From assembly GCA_963665015.2 (NCBI GenBank), contig CAXXSY010000004.1, forward strand, positions 1,612,001 to 1,676,000: 64,000 nucleotides of DNA, given 5' to 3'. The notes beneath the pieces were generated by a model that had not been told where the DNA came from, searched no databases, and worked only from the letters and a program-made list of their open reading frames with translations. Position 1 is the first letter of the stretch, and every line of letters begins with the position of its first letter. The position numbers and the translations under genes were made by a program. This DNA is from G963662655 sp963665015. Its GTDB lineage: Bacteria; Cloacimonadota; Cloacimonadia; Cloacimonadales; JAIOQZ01. Shown here piece after piece: positions 23,820-31,665 of this stretch.

Positions 23820-25529
23820 ATGGACAACGTTTACGAACGAAATACCGACTCTCAGAGTAGCTTCAGCTTCATCGGCAATGGGAAGCTCGGCGGCAAGGCG
23901 CAAGGTCTGGTCGATATTCAGAACACGCTCGAAGGACGATTCGACGAGTCGGAGATTTCTGTGTCGATCCCGCGCATGACCGTGATCCGAACCGATATTT
24001 TCGATCAATTCATGCAGCGAAACGACCTCTGGGAAGTCGCGCTCGAACTCGACGACGACGATCAGATTGCGCACATGTTTCAGAAGGCGGCGCTTCCGGC
24101 GACCATCGTCGGCGATCTGAGGCACATCATCCAGACGAATCAACTACCACTGGCGGTGCGCTCATCGAGCCTTCTCGAAGACTCCTGCAAGGAGCCTTTC
24201 GCGGGCGTCTATGCCACCAAGATGATCCCCAACAACCAGTTCAACATGGAGCTGCGCTTCCAGAAGCTGGTGGAGGCGATCAAGTTCGTGTGGTCGTCGA
24301 TGTTCTTCCAGGAGTCGCGCGGGTATTTCGATGCGACGGGAAAAGACATTCGAGATGAAAAGATGGCGGTGATCATTCAGGAGGTGATCGGAAACCGTTA
24401 CGAAGAAAGATATTATCCCGTGCTGTCGGGCGTGGCGCGTTCATTCAATTTTTACCCGACCGGCAACGCCAATCCGGAAGACGGCGTGGTCAATCTGGCG
24501 CTCGGTCTGGGCAAGACGATCGTGGATGGTGGCGTGTCATGGTACTATTCCCCTCGATATCCGGCTGCGCCACCTCCTTTCAATGGACTCAAGGACCTCC
24601 TGAACCTGACGCAGACGCAGTTTTATGCGATCAACATGGGCAACATACCCGAGTTCAATCCCATCCGCGAGGCGGAGTTTTTGATGAAGGGCACATTGAA
24701 AGAGAGCGAAGAGGACGGCACGCTAAGGCATCTGTGTTCGTCGTGGGACTACGAGAACGACCGCATCGTCACCGGACTCTACGGCAAGGGCGCGCGCGTG
24801 CTGAATTTCTCTCCAATCCTTCAGGCGCGCATGATACCGCTGAACGACACCCTGCTGAAGCTGCTGAAGCTCTGCGAAGAGCGATATAAAACGCATGTCG
24901 AAATCGAGTTTGCCATGATGTTTGACCGCGAGAAGAAGCGAAACCCTCATCTCGGCTTCCTGCAAGTGCGGCCGATGAACGTTTCCGGTGAATTCGTCGA
25001 ACTCGACGAAACGGTACCGAAAGACGATCTCCTGCTCGATTTGTGCGACTCGATGGGTAACGGCGTGCGTGATGACATCCGCGACATCGTCTATCTCAAG
25101 CCCGATGTTTTCGATCCGTCGAAGACGAGACGGATGGCGGAGGAGATCGAGCAGATCAACAGGAAGATGGTCGAAAAGAAGAAGCCGTACCTGCTAATCG
25201 GTTTCGGCCGATGGGGGTCTTCGGATTCGTGGCTGGGCATTCCGGTTAGCTGGAGACAGATATCAGGTGCCCGGGTCGTGGTGGAATCCACGCTGCCGAA
25301 CATGCGCCCGGAGCTGAGCCAGGGCTCTCATTTCTTCCACAACATGATTGCCTTTGATGTGATGTATTTCACGGTTCGGGATTCCGAGCGAAAAAGGATT
25401 GACTGGCAGTGGATCGAAGCGCAAAAATCAACCGAAGAGACAACCTACTGCAAACACGTCGATCTGGGCGAACCGCTGCGTGTATTTACAGACGGCAGAA
25501 TGAAAAAGGGGATGATCGTAAAATGGTGA
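23820..25529 (+). CDS. PEP synthase-like ATP-grasp protein, short form
   Basis: 569 residues. The N-terminal two thirds match the PEP/pyruvate-binding (PPDK_N) ATP-grasp domain: GNGKLGGKAQGL near residue 19, LAVRSSSLLEDSCKEPFAGVY near 112, and VIIQEVIGNRYEERYYPVLSGVA near 185. The C-terminal part has LLIGFGRWGSSDSWLG (near 460) and ELSQGSHFFHNM, a domain shared with the next protein. The phosphohistidine domain (TGG-T-HAA type) and the PEP-binding barrel are both absent, so PEP cannot be made by the usual mechanism. The substrate is unknown. The start is supported by AGAGG upstream. The stop overlaps the next start by a few bases, indicating translational coupling and probably a complex of the two paralogues. 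Confidence 0.85.
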   Translation: MDNVYERNTDSQSSFSFIGNGKLGGKAQGLVDIQNTLEGRFDESEISVSIPRMTVIRTDIFDQFMQRNDLWEVALELDDDDQIAHMFQKAALPATIVGDLRHIIQTNQLPLAVRSSSLLEDSCKEPFAGVYATKMIPNNQFNMELRFQKLVEAIKFVWSSMFFQESRGYFDATGKDIRDEKMAVIIQEVIGNRYEERYYPVLSGVARSFNFYPTGNANPEDGVVNLALGLGKTIVDGGVSWYYSPRYPAAPPPFNGLKDLLNLTQTQFYAINMGNIPEFNPIREAEFLMKGTLKESEEDGTLRHLCSSWDYENDRIVTGLYGKGARVLNFSPILQARMIPLNDTLLKLLKLCEERYKTHVEIEFAMMFDREKKRNPHLGFLQVRPMNVSGEFVELDETVPKDDLLLDLCDSMGNGVRDDIRDIVYLKPDVFDPSKTRRMAEEIEQINRKMVEKKKPYLLIGFGRWGSSDSWLGIPVSWRQISGARVVVESTLPNMRPELSQGSHFFHNMIAFDVMYFTVRDSERKRIDWQWIEAQKSTEETTYCKHVDLGEPLRVFTDGRMKKGMIVKW

Positions 25530-28500
25530 ATTTCGACGAAAACCTGCAACACCTGATGGATAACCTTAACGAGCGGGCGAAGGAGCTTAACTGCCTCTAT
25601 CGCGTCGATGAAATCCTGCGCGAACCGCGGAATACACCCGACAACCTGATGGCCCGGTTGATTGAATTAATCCCCGCCGGCTGGCAGTTCTGCGAACTCT
25701 GCTCCGCCCGGATCGAGCTGAACGACGAGGTTAGCCAGTCGGAAGATTATCAGGAGACGCCCTGGTTCCAGCAGAAAGACATCGTGGTGAACAACCGGAA
25801 CGCCGGATCGATCCGTGTGACCTATTCTGCGGAAAAACCTTTCCTGGTCGAAGAGGACAAGCTCTTGCAGGCGATCGCGGACAAGATCGGCCATTACCTC
25901 GAACGATGCGAACTGCGGCAGGCGGCGACGCAGTGGCAGCAGCTCAAATCCTCGCTTGAAGTATCGACGACGCGCTCCGACTGGAAGGTGATCGTGGATA
26001 TGCTGTACAGCACCGATATCGAAGCCTATCTGCGCACCGCTCGCAAGATGATGAACTACCTCTACTGGATCGGCAACGACGAGGCGGTGCGGCAGATCGA
26101 GGCGATCAATTTCGACAAACTCGGTGACCGGATCGACGAAGAACTTTTCGCCAACAAACCGACCAGTCGCACCGACAAGAACAGCCTGCTCGAAGGATTC
26201 CGGAGGGTCTTCGAAATCGCCGGTACGGTTCTTTCGAGCGAGGAAATTCTGACCAACCTGCACAAGTGGATGCAGGAAGACCGCATCAGCTTTCTGGTCG
26301 TGGCGCTGGAGGATCTGGCGACATCCCTCTCGGATATCCAGAACGCGCTGGCTCGATTCCACACGCTGGGTCTGAACAAGATCGAACTCACCGAATACAC
26401 GCGCAAGAATATCAACGTCCTTCTGATCCTGCGTTTTTTCACCGACCAGCTCGAATTCATCAACATCGCCAAAAATTTTATCTACCTCGAATCGTTCCAG
26501 AGTCTGATCCAGCACATGATTTTCCCCAACAACAGTCACGGCAAGCTCGGCGGCAAGAGCGCCGGCATATTTTTGGCCAAAAACATCCTCAATACCGAGA
26601 TATCAAGCCGGATGCACGGGATCGACATAAAATACCCCAAGACGTGGTACATCACCTCGGACACGATGCATCGGTTCCTCTACTACAACAACCTCAAAGA
26701 GATCATCGAGCAGAAGTACAAGGACATCGAACAGATTCGCGAAGAATATGCCAACATCATCCAGATGTTCAAGAACAGCCAGTTTCCGCCCGAGATCATC
26801 AAAGAGCTGTCAAGGGCGCTGGACGACTTCGGGGACAGCCCGATCATCGTACGTAGCTCGTCGCTACTTGAGGACCGGGTCGGCGCGGCCTTCTCCGGTA
26901 AGTACAAGAGCCTGTTTCTCGCCAACCAGGGAAGCAAGACCCACCGACTCAACGCGCTGATGGACGCCATTTCGGAGGTCTATGCATCGACATTCGGCCC
27001 CGATCCGATCGTCTATCGAAAGGAGCGCGGGCTTCTGGACTTCCACGAGGAGATGGCGATCATCATCCAGGAGGTGGTCGGAGCCCGGGCGGGTAAATAC
27101 TTCTTCCCGGCGTTCGCGGGTGTCGCGTTCAGCAACAATGAATTCCGCTGGTCACCGAGGATCAAGCGCGAGGACGGTCTGATCCGGCTCGTTCCGGGAC
27201 TGGGCACGCGCGCGGTCGATCGACTGAGCAACGATTACCCGATCCTGGTCGCGCCCGGATGCCCGGATCTCCATGTGAACGCCACCAACGAGGAAATTTT
27301 ACGCTATTCCCCCAAGATGATCGACCTGATCAACCTCGAGGAGAACACCTTCGAAACCCTGCCTGTGGAAGAGGTTATGCGAGCTTGCGGCGAAGACTAC
27401 CCGATGGTCGAGCAGATCGTGTCGGTCTATCATGGTAGCGCGATCACTTCGCGGAACCGGTTCAACATCAACTTCGCTGAAGACGATATCGTGGTAACGT
27501 TCCACGGTCTCGCCAATCACCGCTCGCGGGATTACATGCGGCTACTCAAGGATGCACTGGCGATCCTGAAAGACAAGATGGGCGTGCCGGTCGATATCGA
27601 ATTCGCCTGTGACGGCAACGCGCTTTACCTCTTGCAATGCCGTTCGCAGAGCGCTGACCATCGTTCCGCGCCGGCCGCAATTCCAAAGGATATACCGGAG
27701 CAGGAAATCCTGTTCACCGCCAACCGCTACATCTCCAACGGCTCGATCCCCGAGATCACGCACCTGGTCTATGTCGATCCGCAGAAGTACAGCGAAATCC
27801 AGTCGCTGGACGAGCTGAAGGCGATCGGCAAGGCGGTCGGCAAGCTGAACGCGATCCTGCCCAAACGTAAATTCATCCTGATGGGACCCGGAAGGTGGGG
27901 GAGTCGCGGCGATATCAAGCTCGGCGTGAATGTCACCTACGCTGATATCAGCAATTCGGCGGTACTGATCGAGATCGCCCGTAAGAAGGGACAATACACG
28001 CCCGATCTCTCCTTCGGAACGCACTTTTTCCAGGATCTGGTCGAGTCGTCCATCCGCTACATACCGCTCTATCCCGATGAAGCCGACAACATGTTCAACG
28101 AGCGATTCCTACAGAGCGCGAACAACATTTTAGGGAAAATCCTGCCCGAGCACGAAGAGCTGACGGATACTTTGAAGGTGATCGATGTCCCCGCTTCCAC
28201 CAGCGGCAAGAATTTGCGCATCCTGATGAACGCCGACCTCGACGAAGCGTTGGCGTATTTTTCGTCGGAGCATCCCAGGGTAGCAACCCTTTCACCGGAA
28301 CCGGACATCGCGCCGGTGCCGCAGGATAACCACTGGTTGTGGCGGTATCGCATGGCGGAGAAGATCGCGCGCCTGATCGACGTGCAGCGCTTCGGCGTGA
28401 AGAATTTCTACATTTTCGGCAGCGTGAAGAACGCCACCGCCGGACCGGCAAGCGATATCGACCTGCTGATCCACGTCGAAGACGATTCCGAGAGGCAACG

Positions 28501-28696
28501 GATGCTCGATACATGGCTGGAAGGATGGTCGAAGTGCCTGGCGGAGATGAATTACCTTCGAACCGGCTATCATACCGAAGGTCTGCTGGATGTGCACCTG
28601 ATCACGGATGAGGATATCAAGAACCGCTCAAGCTTCGCGGCTCGCATCGACGCCATCACCGACGCCGCGCGACCGCTCTCGCTGACAGAAAAATGA
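25523..28696 (+). CDS. PEP synthase-like ATP-grasp protein with sensory N-terminus and nucleotidyltransferase C-terminus
   Basis: 1057 residues. The N-terminal 150 residues (LNERAKELNCLYRV, then LIPAGWQF, FLVEEDKLLQAI) align with the second module of the kinase at 19139. Helical sequence follows to about 330. The PPDK_N ATP-grasp domain shows HGKLGGKSAGIFLA (about 338), IIVRSSSLLEDRVGAAFSG (about 438) and AIIIQEVVGARAGKYFFPAF. A GPGRWGSRGDIKLGV domain with SFGTHFFQDLVES lies near 788-850. Residues about 945-1057 contain FGSVKNATAGPASDIDLLI, the GS-x11-D-x-D signature of polymerase-beta-type nucleotidyltransferases. No phosphohistidine or PEP-binding barrel is present. The domain set suggests a regulated nucleotidyl- or phosphotransfer enzyme; the target is unknown. 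ATG 25523 overlaps the previous stop. Confidence 0.85.
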   Translation: MVNFDENLQHLMDNLNERAKELNCLYRVDEILREPRNTPDNLMARLIELIPAGWQFCELCSARIELNDEVSQSEDYQETPWFQQKDIVVNNRNAGSIRVTYSAEKPFLVEEDKLLQAIADKIGHYLERCELRQAATQWQQLKSSLEVSTTRSDWKVIVDMLYSTDIEAYLRTARKMMNYLYWIGNDEAVRQIEAINFDKLGDRIDEELFANKPTSRTDKNSLLEGFRRVFEIAGTVLSSEEILTNLHKWMQEDRISFLVVALEDLATSLSDIQNALARFHTLGLNKIELTEYTRKNINVLLILRFFTDQLEFINIAKNFIYLESFQSLIQHMIFPNNSHGKLGGKSAGIFLAKNILNTEISSRMHGIDIKYPKTWYITSDTMHRFLYYNNLKEIIEQKYKDIEQIREEYANIIQMFKNSQFPPEIIKELSRALDDFGDSPIIVRSSSLLEDRVGAAFSGKYKSLFLANQGSKTHRLNALMDAISEVYASTFGPDPIVYRKERGLLDFHEEMAIIIQEVVGARAGKYFFPAFAGVAFSNNEFRWSPRIKREDGLIRLVPGLGTRAVDRLSNDYPILVAPGCPDLHVNATNEEILRYSPKMIDLINLEENTFETLPVEEVMRACGEDYPMVEQIVSVYHGSAITSRNRFNINFAEDDIVVTFHGLANHRSRDYMRLLKDALAILKDKMGVPVDIEFACDGNALYLLQCRSQSADHRSAPAAIPKDIPEQEILFTANRYISNGSIPEITHLVYVDPQKYSEIQSLDELKAIGKAVGKLNAILPKRKFILMGPGRWGSRGDIKLGVNVTYADISNSAVLIEIARKKGQYTPDLSFGTHFFQDLVESSIRYIPLYPDEADNMFNERFLQSANNILGKILPEHEELTDTLKVIDVPASTSGKNLRILMNADLDEALAYFSSEHPRVATLSPEPDIAPVPQDNHWLWRYRMAEKIARLIDVQRFGVKNFYIFGSVKNATAGPASDIDLLIHVEDDSERQRMLDTWLEGWSKCLAEMNYLRTGYHTEGLLDVHLITDEDIKNRSSFAARIDAITDAARPLSLTEK

Positions 28697-28830
28697 CACC
28701 CGAGGAAACCAAGGATAAGAAGCCTGAAGAACGCGTGTTCAAGGGATTGTGCATCAATTGCGATCTGCGATTTACCTGCACGCTCCCCAAACCCGAAACC
28801 GGTGTCTGGTACTGCGAGGAATATCGCTAA
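28693..28830 (+). CDS. Small four-cysteine protein, translationally coupled
   Basis: 45 residues: MTPEETKDKKPEERVFKGLC and then INCDLRFTCTL to WYCEEYR. Four cysteines (C20, C23, C29, C41) in a C-x2-C-x5-C-x11-C pattern suggest a zinc or iron-sulphur knuckle. The start codon overlaps the upstream stop as ATGA, so translation is coupled to the long ATP-grasp protein. A charged N-terminal tail precedes a compact Cys-rich core. It is probably a subunit or metal-binding accessory of the ATP-grasp pair; this is inferred from position only. Its stop is one base from the stop of the convergent kinase gene. I do not recognise a named family. Confidence 0.75.
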   Translation: MTPEETKDKKPEERVFKGLCINCDLRFTCTLPKPETGVWYCEEYR

Positions 28831-28831
28831 A

Positions 28832-31261
28832 TCAGCTATCCAGCAGTTCCCTGACCTTTTTCAGCAGCGCTCTGCGGCTGAATGGCTTGGAGAGGAGTTG
28901 CAGCTTTTCCTCCTGCAGGAAACGATTGCTGAGGGCGTTGTAGCTGTATCCGCTCACAAAGAGGAACTTGGCGTTAGGGTCTATATCGTGAATCTTGTCT
29001 CTTACGATGCGCCCGCTGAAGCGGGGCAGGATGACATCGAGCACCGCCAGATCGATAACATCCTTGTGCTCTTTGAATACCTCTACGGCTTTTTCTCCAT
29101 CCGAGGCTTGCAAGACGGTATATCCCGCCTTTTCGAGGATGAGAGATGAGAGGTCGATAAGCATTTGATCGTCCTCGACCAGAAGGATGGTCTCATTACC
29201 GCCGGGAACCTTCTCGTCGCTTTCGAGGACATCGTTGATTTTACCCTCTTCGGCACGTGGGAGATAGATTTTAAAAGTCGTACCCTGACCCGGTTCGCTA
29301 TAGACGTAGATCATGCCGTTGTGCTGCTTGACGATCCCGTAAACAGTCGCCAGCCCCAGCCCGGTACCCTTTCCGACATCCTTCGTCGTGAAGAACGGCT
29401 CGAATATCTGGTCGCGAGTCTCCTTGTCCATTCCGATACCGCTGTCGCTGATGGTGAGGACGACGTATTCACCGATTTTCGCCCATGGGTAGATTCGTTT
29501 GTAGTCTTCGGTGACCGTGAAGTTCCTGGTTTCGATGACCAGCCTTCCGCCATCGGGCATCGCATCCCGGGCGTTGATGCACAGGTTGATGATCACCTGG
29601 TCGATCTGCGCGGGATCGGCATAGATCATTCCGTTTTTTTCACCCAAGAACATCTCGACATCGATATCGGCGCCAATCAGGCGTTTGAGTATCTTGAACA
29701 ACTCGCTGATCATGTTGTTGAGGTTGATGTATGTGGGCTGAATGACCTGCTTCCGGCTGAAGGTAAGCAGTTGCCTGGTCATGCCGGCGGCTTTCCGGGC
29801 GGCCTCGTTGATTTGTCCGAGGCTTTCGTGGAGGTCTCTGATATCTCCCGGGACTTCGCACTCGTTCAGGAGGCTCATTTCGGTATATCCGAGGATGATT
29901 TGCAGCAGGTTGTTGAAGTCGTGTGCGATTCCTCCGGCGAGTTGCCCGATTGCCTCCATTTTCATCGCTTGATTGAGTTGTTTCTCGAGCTGCTTTTTCT
30001 CGGTCTGGTCGATGCATGCGCCGACCCAGCGATACGGATTGTCATCTTCATCGAGCTGAGGAACGCCAAGGTCGTCCCATTCACGCCAGGAGCCATTTTT
30101 TGTACGAATCCGGTAGCTCTCTTTGATGGGGGATGTTTGTTTCCGGTGTGTCTCGACAGAGTTTTTCAGCCTTTGCTGATCCTCGGGATGTATATGCTCG
30201 ATCCAGGTTCGCAGGTCGTGCTTGAATTCGCCCGGTTCGTATCCGAGGACTTTGTCGATGTCGCCGAACCAGCTCAGCGTATCCTTTTCGATGTCCCATT
30301 CGTAAATGAGGTTCGTAATCGTACTGGCGGCCAGTCGGAAGCGCTGCTCGCTCTGATGCAGGTTGAGATTGGCTGTCTCGATTTCCGTTATATCGCGCGT
30401 AATTCCCTGTATCTCCGTGATGCTGCCGTCGGCCCCGTACAGCGGAACAATTCGAGATTCGAGCCAAAACGGTTTTCCATTCACATCGTTCATGGAGAAC
30501 TGGAATCGCTGAGCATCGCCGGAAGCCGGCTTCGATCTGGCTAAATCCGCGATTGCCTGAATCATCGGCTGATGATCGAACAACTCGTGGATGTGTCGTC
30601 CGAGATAATCGCCGTAATTGAGTTTCAGCATCTTGCCCAGCGATGGGCTGATATAGCTGAAGTTCCCTTTCGGTGTAACCCGCCATACGATGTCCTGTAG
30701 ATGCTCGATCAATTCCCGGAAGCGCGATTCGCTCTTGCGCAGCTCATTCTCGGTCAGTTTGCGGTTGTGGATTTCGATCTGGAGTTCTTTGACCTTCTTC
30801 TCCAGCTTATCCGAAAGCACTCGGGTATATTGCCTGTCCAACTCGTCGTCCGATTCGGATATCTCTTTGGTTGATAAAACCTTTCCTTCGTCAAGATCGC
30901 GCGTGTAGCTGTTGATGATCTCGATAAGGCGTTCGGGCTCCTGGGGTTTGACGACAAAGCGGTCGGCTCCGAGGCTCAGCGCGAAGGCTTCGTCTTTGGG
31001 CTCGGTATATGTGGCGGTGTAAAATATAAATGGGATTGGGTTGAGGGTGACATCCCGCTTCCATCTGCGGCACAGCTCGAATCCGTCCATCTCCGGCATC
31101 AGAATATCGGAGATGATGAGGTCAGGCTTGTCTTTCTTTGCCAGATCGAGCGCCTGCTTCCCGTTTTCAGCGGACAGGACGATGTGCCCGTAGCCCTGGA
31201 GAAGCATTTGAAGCAGGTAGCGATTTTCCTGAATGTCATCGACAATTAGTAGTTTACTCAT
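28832..31261 (-). CDS. Hybrid histidine kinase (REC-PAS-PAS-HisKA-HATPase-REC)
   Basis: 809 residues, no transmembrane segment. A receiver domain opens the protein (LLIVDDIQENRYLL; phospho-Asp in IISDILMPEMDG; Lys in VVKPQEP). Coiled-coil sequence leads to two PAS/PAC domains at about 170-290 and 300-425 (ending GITRDITE and ACIDQTEKK). The kinase core has the His near residue 446 in AGGIAHDFNNLLQIILGY, then NLCINARDAMPDGG, DSGIGMD and FFTTKDVGKGTGLGLATVYG. A second receiver (LLVEDDQMLIDL, AVLDVILPRFSG, LSKPFS) ends it. It overlaps the preceding receiver gene by 8 bp and is the third member of a minus-strand operon. Phosphate flow between the members is inferred. Confidence 0.92.
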   Translation of the reverse strand: MSKLLIVDDIQENRYLLQMLLQGYGHIVLSAENGKQALDLAKKDKPDLIISDILMPEMDGFELCRRWKRDVTLNPIPFIFYTATYTEPKDEAFALSLGADRFVVKPQEPERLIEIINSYTRDLDEGKVLSTKEISESDDELDRQYTRVLSDKLEKKVKELQIEIHNRKLTENELRKSESRFRELIEHLQDIVWRVTPKGNFSYISPSLGKMLKLNYGDYLGRHIHELFDHQPMIQAIADLARSKPASGDAQRFQFSMNDVNGKPFWLESRIVPLYGADGSITEIQGITRDITEIETANLNLHQSEQRFRLAASTITNLIYEWDIEKDTLSWFGDIDKVLGYEPGEFKHDLRTWIEHIHPEDQQRLKNSVETHRKQTSPIKESYRIRTKNGSWREWDDLGVPQLDEDDNPYRWVGACIDQTEKKQLEKQLNQAMKMEAIGQLAGGIAHDFNNLLQIILGYTEMSLLNECEVPGDIRDLHESLGQINEAARKAAGMTRQLLTFSRKQVIQPTYINLNNMISELFKILKRLIGADIDVEMFLGEKNGMIYADPAQIDQVIINLCINARDAMPDGGRLVIETRNFTVTEDYKRIYPWAKIGEYVVLTISDSGIGMDKETRDQIFEPFFTTKDVGKGTGLGLATVYGIVKQHNGMIYVYSEPGQGTTFKIYLPRAEEGKINDVLESDEKVPGGNETILLVEDDQMLIDLSSLILEKAGYTVLQASDGEKAVEVFKEHKDVIDLAVLDVILPRFSGRIVRDKIHDIDPNAKFLFVSGYSYNALSNRFLQEEKLQLLSKPFSRRALLKKVRELLDS

Positions 31262-31649
31262 GGTCTGTTCCTTTCATGTCGGCAGGTAGAAACCGATTTA
31301 CTTCATCAATGAAGGTCTCCGGATTGATCGGCTTTTCGATGTAGCCGGTGCATCCAGCCTCCAGCGCTTTCTCTTTGTCGCCCGGCATGGCGTACGACGT
31401 TACGGCGATAATCGGAATATTCTCGCGTCCTTCGATTTCGCGTAGCTTTTGCGCTACTTCGTAGCCGTTCATCTCGGGGAGCTGGATATCGAGTAGAACC
31501 ATATCCGGCGCTTCGTGCTCGACCAGTTCGATTCCGTCGAGACCGTTCATTGCATAGATGACTTGAAATCCGTTCATCTCGAGCAGGTATTTAATCAGAT
31601 ACAAATTCTTCTCATTGTCTTCGATTATGCAAATCTTCCGTTTCTCCAT
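31254..31649 (-). CDS. Single-domain response regulator
   Basis: 131 residues, a stand-alone receiver domain without output domain (DivK/CheY size). It has IIEDNEKN for the acidic pocket, MVLLDIQLPEMNGYE with the phospho-acceptor Asp, AVTSYAM (Thr switch) and YIEKPI (Lys). The start MEKRK at 31649 is chosen because AGAGGA lies upstream. It lies 16 bp after the sensor kinase stop and overlaps the hybrid kinase start by 8 bp. In such arrangements the free receiver usually passes phosphate between the flanking kinases; here that is inference. Confidence 0.92.
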   Translation of the reverse strand: MEKRKICIIEDNEKNLYLIKYLLEMNGFQVIYAMNGLDGIELVEHEAPDMVLLDIQLPEMNGYEVAQKLREIEGRENIPIIAVTSYAMPGDKEKALEAGCTGYIEKPINPETFIDEVNRFLPADMKGTDHE

Positions 31650-31665
31650 GATATCCTCTTGCAAA

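Noticed and set aside
23820..28696. Phosphoenolpyruvate synthase or pyruvate phosphate dikinase
   Set aside because: Only the N-terminal ATP-grasp domain is present. The phosphohistidine and PEP-binding domains needed for the reaction are missing.
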